Origin: Salinarimonas sp.
Lineage (GTDB): Bacteria > Pseudomonadota > Alphaproteobacteria > Rhizobiales > Beijerinckiaceae
DNA: 45,096 nt
Assembly (NCBI GenBank): GCA_020832565.1
Contig: JAFIEI010000031.1
Coordinates: 1-45,096, forward strand
Direction: 5' to 3'
The notes beneath the pieces are model-generated. The model saw only the letters and a program-made list of their open reading frames with translations, had not been told where the DNA came from and searched no databases. Shown piece after piece: positions 43,036 through 45,096 of this stretch. Every line of letters starts with the position of its first letter. Position 1 is the stretch's first letter. Position numbers and translations under genes: made by a program.

Positions 43036-43156
43036 GTGAGGGTGTCATCCATCAAAGGGAATCCGCCTTGCGCTTTACCGGGTATTTTGCCGTTGGCAAG
43101 CAAAATCGGCGGCGGCGAATCGCCCCAATGGACACATCTCTCTCGCAGTGGCTTGC
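43036..43156. other. Gap between methyltransferase and carbamoylase genes
   Basis: No gene is seen in these 121 bp. There is a short imperfect hairpin around 43089-43110 (TTTTGCCG ... CAAAATCGG) that could end the carbamoylase transcript on the minus strand, but it lacks a clear U-tract. Confidence 0.3.
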
Positions 43157-44086
43157 TCATGCCTCCGGCGGTTTGGCCCCCACCTGCTCCGTGATCCGCC
43201 CGTAATGCTCGATGCGGCGATGGCGGGCGAAATCGAAGATCGTTTCCTTGCCGAAGCGCGTCGCATCGAGATCGCAATCATGCACCAGCACGCCGTCATC
43301 CTCGTGGCCGAGCTGGGCGACGATGAAGCCGTCGGGATCGACGATCATGGTCCCGCCCATGAGATGATGCCCGTCCTCGTCGCCGGCCTTGGCCACCGCT
43401 ACGACCCAGGTCGCGTTCTGATAGGCACCGGCCTGGAGCGAAAGGCGGTGGTGAAACATGCGCTGCTCGATCCCCTCCTCGCCCTTCTGCGAGTTGACGG
43501 AGGGCGTATTGAAGCCGAGCACCACCATCTCGACACCCTGCAGCCCCATCACGCGATAGGTCTCGGGCCAGCGGCGGTCGTTGCAGATGCACATGCCGAA
43601 GATTCCGCCGAGCATACGCCAGACCGGGAAGCCGAGATCGCCGGGTTCGAAATAGCGCTTCTCCAGATGCTGGAAGGCGCGCTCGTCGTCGAACTCGTCA
43701 TGCCCGGGCAGGTGGATCTTGCGGTACTTGCCGACGATGGCGCCGGATTTATCGACCAGGATCGAGGTGTTGAAATGGTGCCCGTCAGGCGTGAGCTCTG
43801 CATAGCCGAAGGACATGGCCATGCCGTGCTCGCGGGCGCGATCGAACAGCGCCTGCGTCTGCGGGCCGGGCATCTGCGCCTCGAACCAGTCATCCGCCTC
43901 GGCGCGGTCCTTGTGATACCAGCGCGGGAAGAAGGTGGTGAGGGTGAGCTCGGGATAGACGATGAAGTCGGCCCCCTTGCCGGTCGCCTCGTCCATCAGC
44001 GCGATCATCCGCGCCACCACCTGCTCGCGGGTCTCGGCCTTCTGGATCGGCCCCATCTGGGCCGCAGCGACACGGATCTTGCGCAT
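43157..44086 (-). CDS. N-carbamoyl-D-amino acid amidohydrolase
   Basis: Nitrilase-superfamily enzyme, 309 residues, releasing D-amino acid, CO2 and ammonia from N-carbamoyl-D-amino acids. The triad is Glu46 (VYPELTLTTFFPRW), Lys123 (YRKIHLPGH) and Cys168 (CICNDRRWPETYR). The Lys-to-Cys spacing of 45 and the CNDRRWPE motif match the Agrobacterium D-carbamoylase. It starts three bases after the D-amino-acid transaminase stop, so the two are one operon and would form a short path from N-carbamoyl-D-amino acids to 2-oxo acids. No hydantoinase gene is in the window. Confidence 0.88.
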   Translation of the reverse strand: MRKIRVAAAQMGPIQKAETREQVVARMIALMDEATGKGADFIVYPELTLTTFFPRWYHKDRAEADDWFEAQMPGPQTQALFDRAREHGMAMSFGYAELTPDGHHFNTSILVDKSGAIVGKYRKIHLPGHDEFDDERAFQHLEKRYFEPGDLGFPVWRMLGGIFGMCICNDRRWPETYRVMGLQGVEMVVLGFNTPSVNSQKGEEGIEQRMFHHRLSLQAGAYQNATWVVAVAKAGDEDGHHLMGGTMIVDPDGFIVAQLGHEDDGVLVHDCDLDATRFGKETIFDFARHRRIEHYGRITEQVGAKPPEA

Positions 44087-44089
44087 GAT

Positions 44090-44959
44090 TCAGCCCATCT
44101 TTCCGGAATTGGTGGCTTGCGCCATGTCGAGATAGAGCGCGCGCAGCCGGCGCGTCAGCGGGCCGGGCTTGCCATCGGCGATGGGCTTGCCGTCCATCTC
44201 GACCGCCGGCATCACGAAGGCCGAAGCCGAGGTATAGAACGCCTCAGCCGCATCGAGCGCCTCATCCACGGTGAACAGCCGCTCCTCCAGGGTGAGCCCC
44301 TGCTCCTCGGCCAGACGCATCACCGCCTGGCGGGTGATGCCGGGCAGGATGGCGTTGGAGAGCGGGCGGGTGACGATGCGTCCGTCCTGCGTGATAATGA
44401 AGGCCGTCGAGGAGCCGCCCTCGGTGACATAGCCGTCCTCGACCATCCAGGCCTCGGAGACGCCGGCCTTGGCCGCCTCTTCCTTGGCCAGCACCTGGGC
44501 GAGCAGTGCCACGGACTTGATGTCGCGGCGCTTCCAGCGCAGATCCGGCACGGTGATCACCTTGGCGCCGGTCTCGGCGAGCTTCGAGCCGGTAATCGAC
44601 TTCTCCTGGGTGAACATCACCACGGTCGGTTTGACATCCGCCGGCGGGAAGGCGAAATCGCGCTCCCAGACGCCGCGCGTCACCTCCATATAGACGAGGC
44701 CTTCGACGAGCCCGTTGCGCTTCACGAGCTCTTCCTCGCGCTGCGTCCATTCCGCAATCGAATACGGCGACTCGATGCCGATCTCGCCGAGGCAGCGCAC
44801 CAGACGCGCCAGATGCGCCTCGTTATCGACGAGCCGCCCGTTGAGCACTGCCGCGACCTCGTAGATGCCGTCGGCGAAGAGGAAGCCACGATCCATGATG
44901 GAGATACGCGCCTCTTCATAGGGGACGAATTCACCGTTGACGTAAACGATGCGGGACAT
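44090..44959 (-). CDS. dat: D-amino-acid transaminase (class IV PLP enzyme)
   Basis: 289 residues from the ATG at 44959 (MSRIVYVNGEFVPYEEARIS), chosen over an upstream in-frame ATG at 45019 because it matches the family start. The PLP lysine is Lys148 in RRDIKSVALL, and VTEGGSSTAFII and the TRGVWERDFAFP loop fit D-alanine aminotransferase rather than the branched-chain enzyme. It swaps the amino group of D-amino acids with 2-oxo acids in the cytoplasm. Coupled to the carbamoylase gene downstream. Aminodeoxychorismate lyase is a less likely alternative in the same fold. Confidence 0.9.
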   Translation of the reverse strand: MSRIVYVNGEFVPYEEARISIMDRGFLFADGIYEVAAVLNGRLVDNEAHLARLVRCLGEIGIESPYSIAEWTQREEELVKRNGLVEGLVYMEVTRGVWERDFAFPPADVKPTVVMFTQEKSITGSKLAETGAKVITVPDLRWKRRDIKSVALLAQVLAKEEAAKAGVSEAWMVEDGYVTEGGSSTAFIITQDGRIVTRPLSNAILPGITRQAVMRLAEEQGLTLEERLFTVDEALDAAEAFYTSASAFVMPAVEMDGKPIADGKPGPLTRRLRALYLDMAQATNSGKMG

Positions 44960-45096
44960 GGACACCTCTCGAACGATCAGGATGGCGGCACGCAAGCCGC
45001 AAGGAATTCTGATCAGCAAGGTGCATGACGCATCCCGTCACGGCAAGGCCCCGCCGCCTTGCGATTCTGCGCAGATGCCACTGGCGACGCTGCGGG

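Noticed and set aside
43148-45028. Long plus-strand frame opposite carbamoylase and transaminase genes
   Set aside because: Antisense shadow; the minus-strand enzymes have complete catalytic motifs.

Overview
The window reads as chromosomal DNA of a GC-rich, flagellated alphaproteobacterium, most likely of the order Hyphomicrobiales (Rhizobiales). The evidence is an LsrB/VtlR-type LysR regulator next to a candidate AbcR-like small RNA, a copy of a rhizobial-type intergenic palindromic repeat (7549-7655), a TadG-like protein, and a flagellar locus with a CtrA box and a sigma-54 promoter. I cannot name the genus. No transposon, prophage, CRISPR array, tRNA or rRNA gene was seen.

Layout. 1-3289 (minus): truncated thiolase, fabH and plsX (fatty-acid and phospholipid start-up). 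3633-5695 (plus): small XRE regulator and a SulP anion transporter. 5756-9239 (minus): TadG-like von Willebrand protein, a repeat element and a membrane histidine kinase. 9327-14443 (plus): degenerate nuclease-fold protein, GST, Fe-S uracil-DNA glycosylase-like protein, PaaG-like enoyl-CoA hydratase/isomerase and a copper amine oxidase. 14476-18966 (minus): a single 1496-residue protein that looks like an undescribed multidomain toxin or effector. 19074-19211 (minus): candidate trans-acting sRNA, then lsrB. 20716-25414 (plus): polyamine-type ABC importer with a nitrilase-family hydrolase. 25428-33264 (minus): amidase, two half-size MaoC proteins and a dipeptide-type ABC importer. 33622-34065 (plus): thioesterase. 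34079-40922: divergent flagellar operons fliL-fliM-DUF6468-motE (minus) and flgF-flgG-flgA-flgH (plus). 40923-41211: GC hairpins and a poly-C tract. 41212-44959 (minus): SDR, TPR-methyltransferase, N-carbamoyl-D-amino-acid amidohydrolase and D-amino-acid transaminase.

How it fits together. Much of the window is nitrogenous-compound scavenging: two ABC importers, two amide hydrolases, an amine oxidase, a carbamoylase and a D-amino-acid transaminase. The candidate sRNA carries several C-rich anti-Shine-Dalgarno segments. One of them is complementary over nine bases to the ribosome-binding region of the dipeptide-type binding-protein gene in this same window, which matches the known AbcR way of repressing ABC-transporter mRNAs.

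The most novel item is the 1496-residue protein. It has three degenerate internal repeats, a deaminase-like zinc motif, and a C-terminal domain resembling the cholera/pertussis ADP-ribosyltransferase fold that keeps the NAD-binding Arg but seems to lack the catalytic Glu. No secretion or immunity gene is visible beside it.
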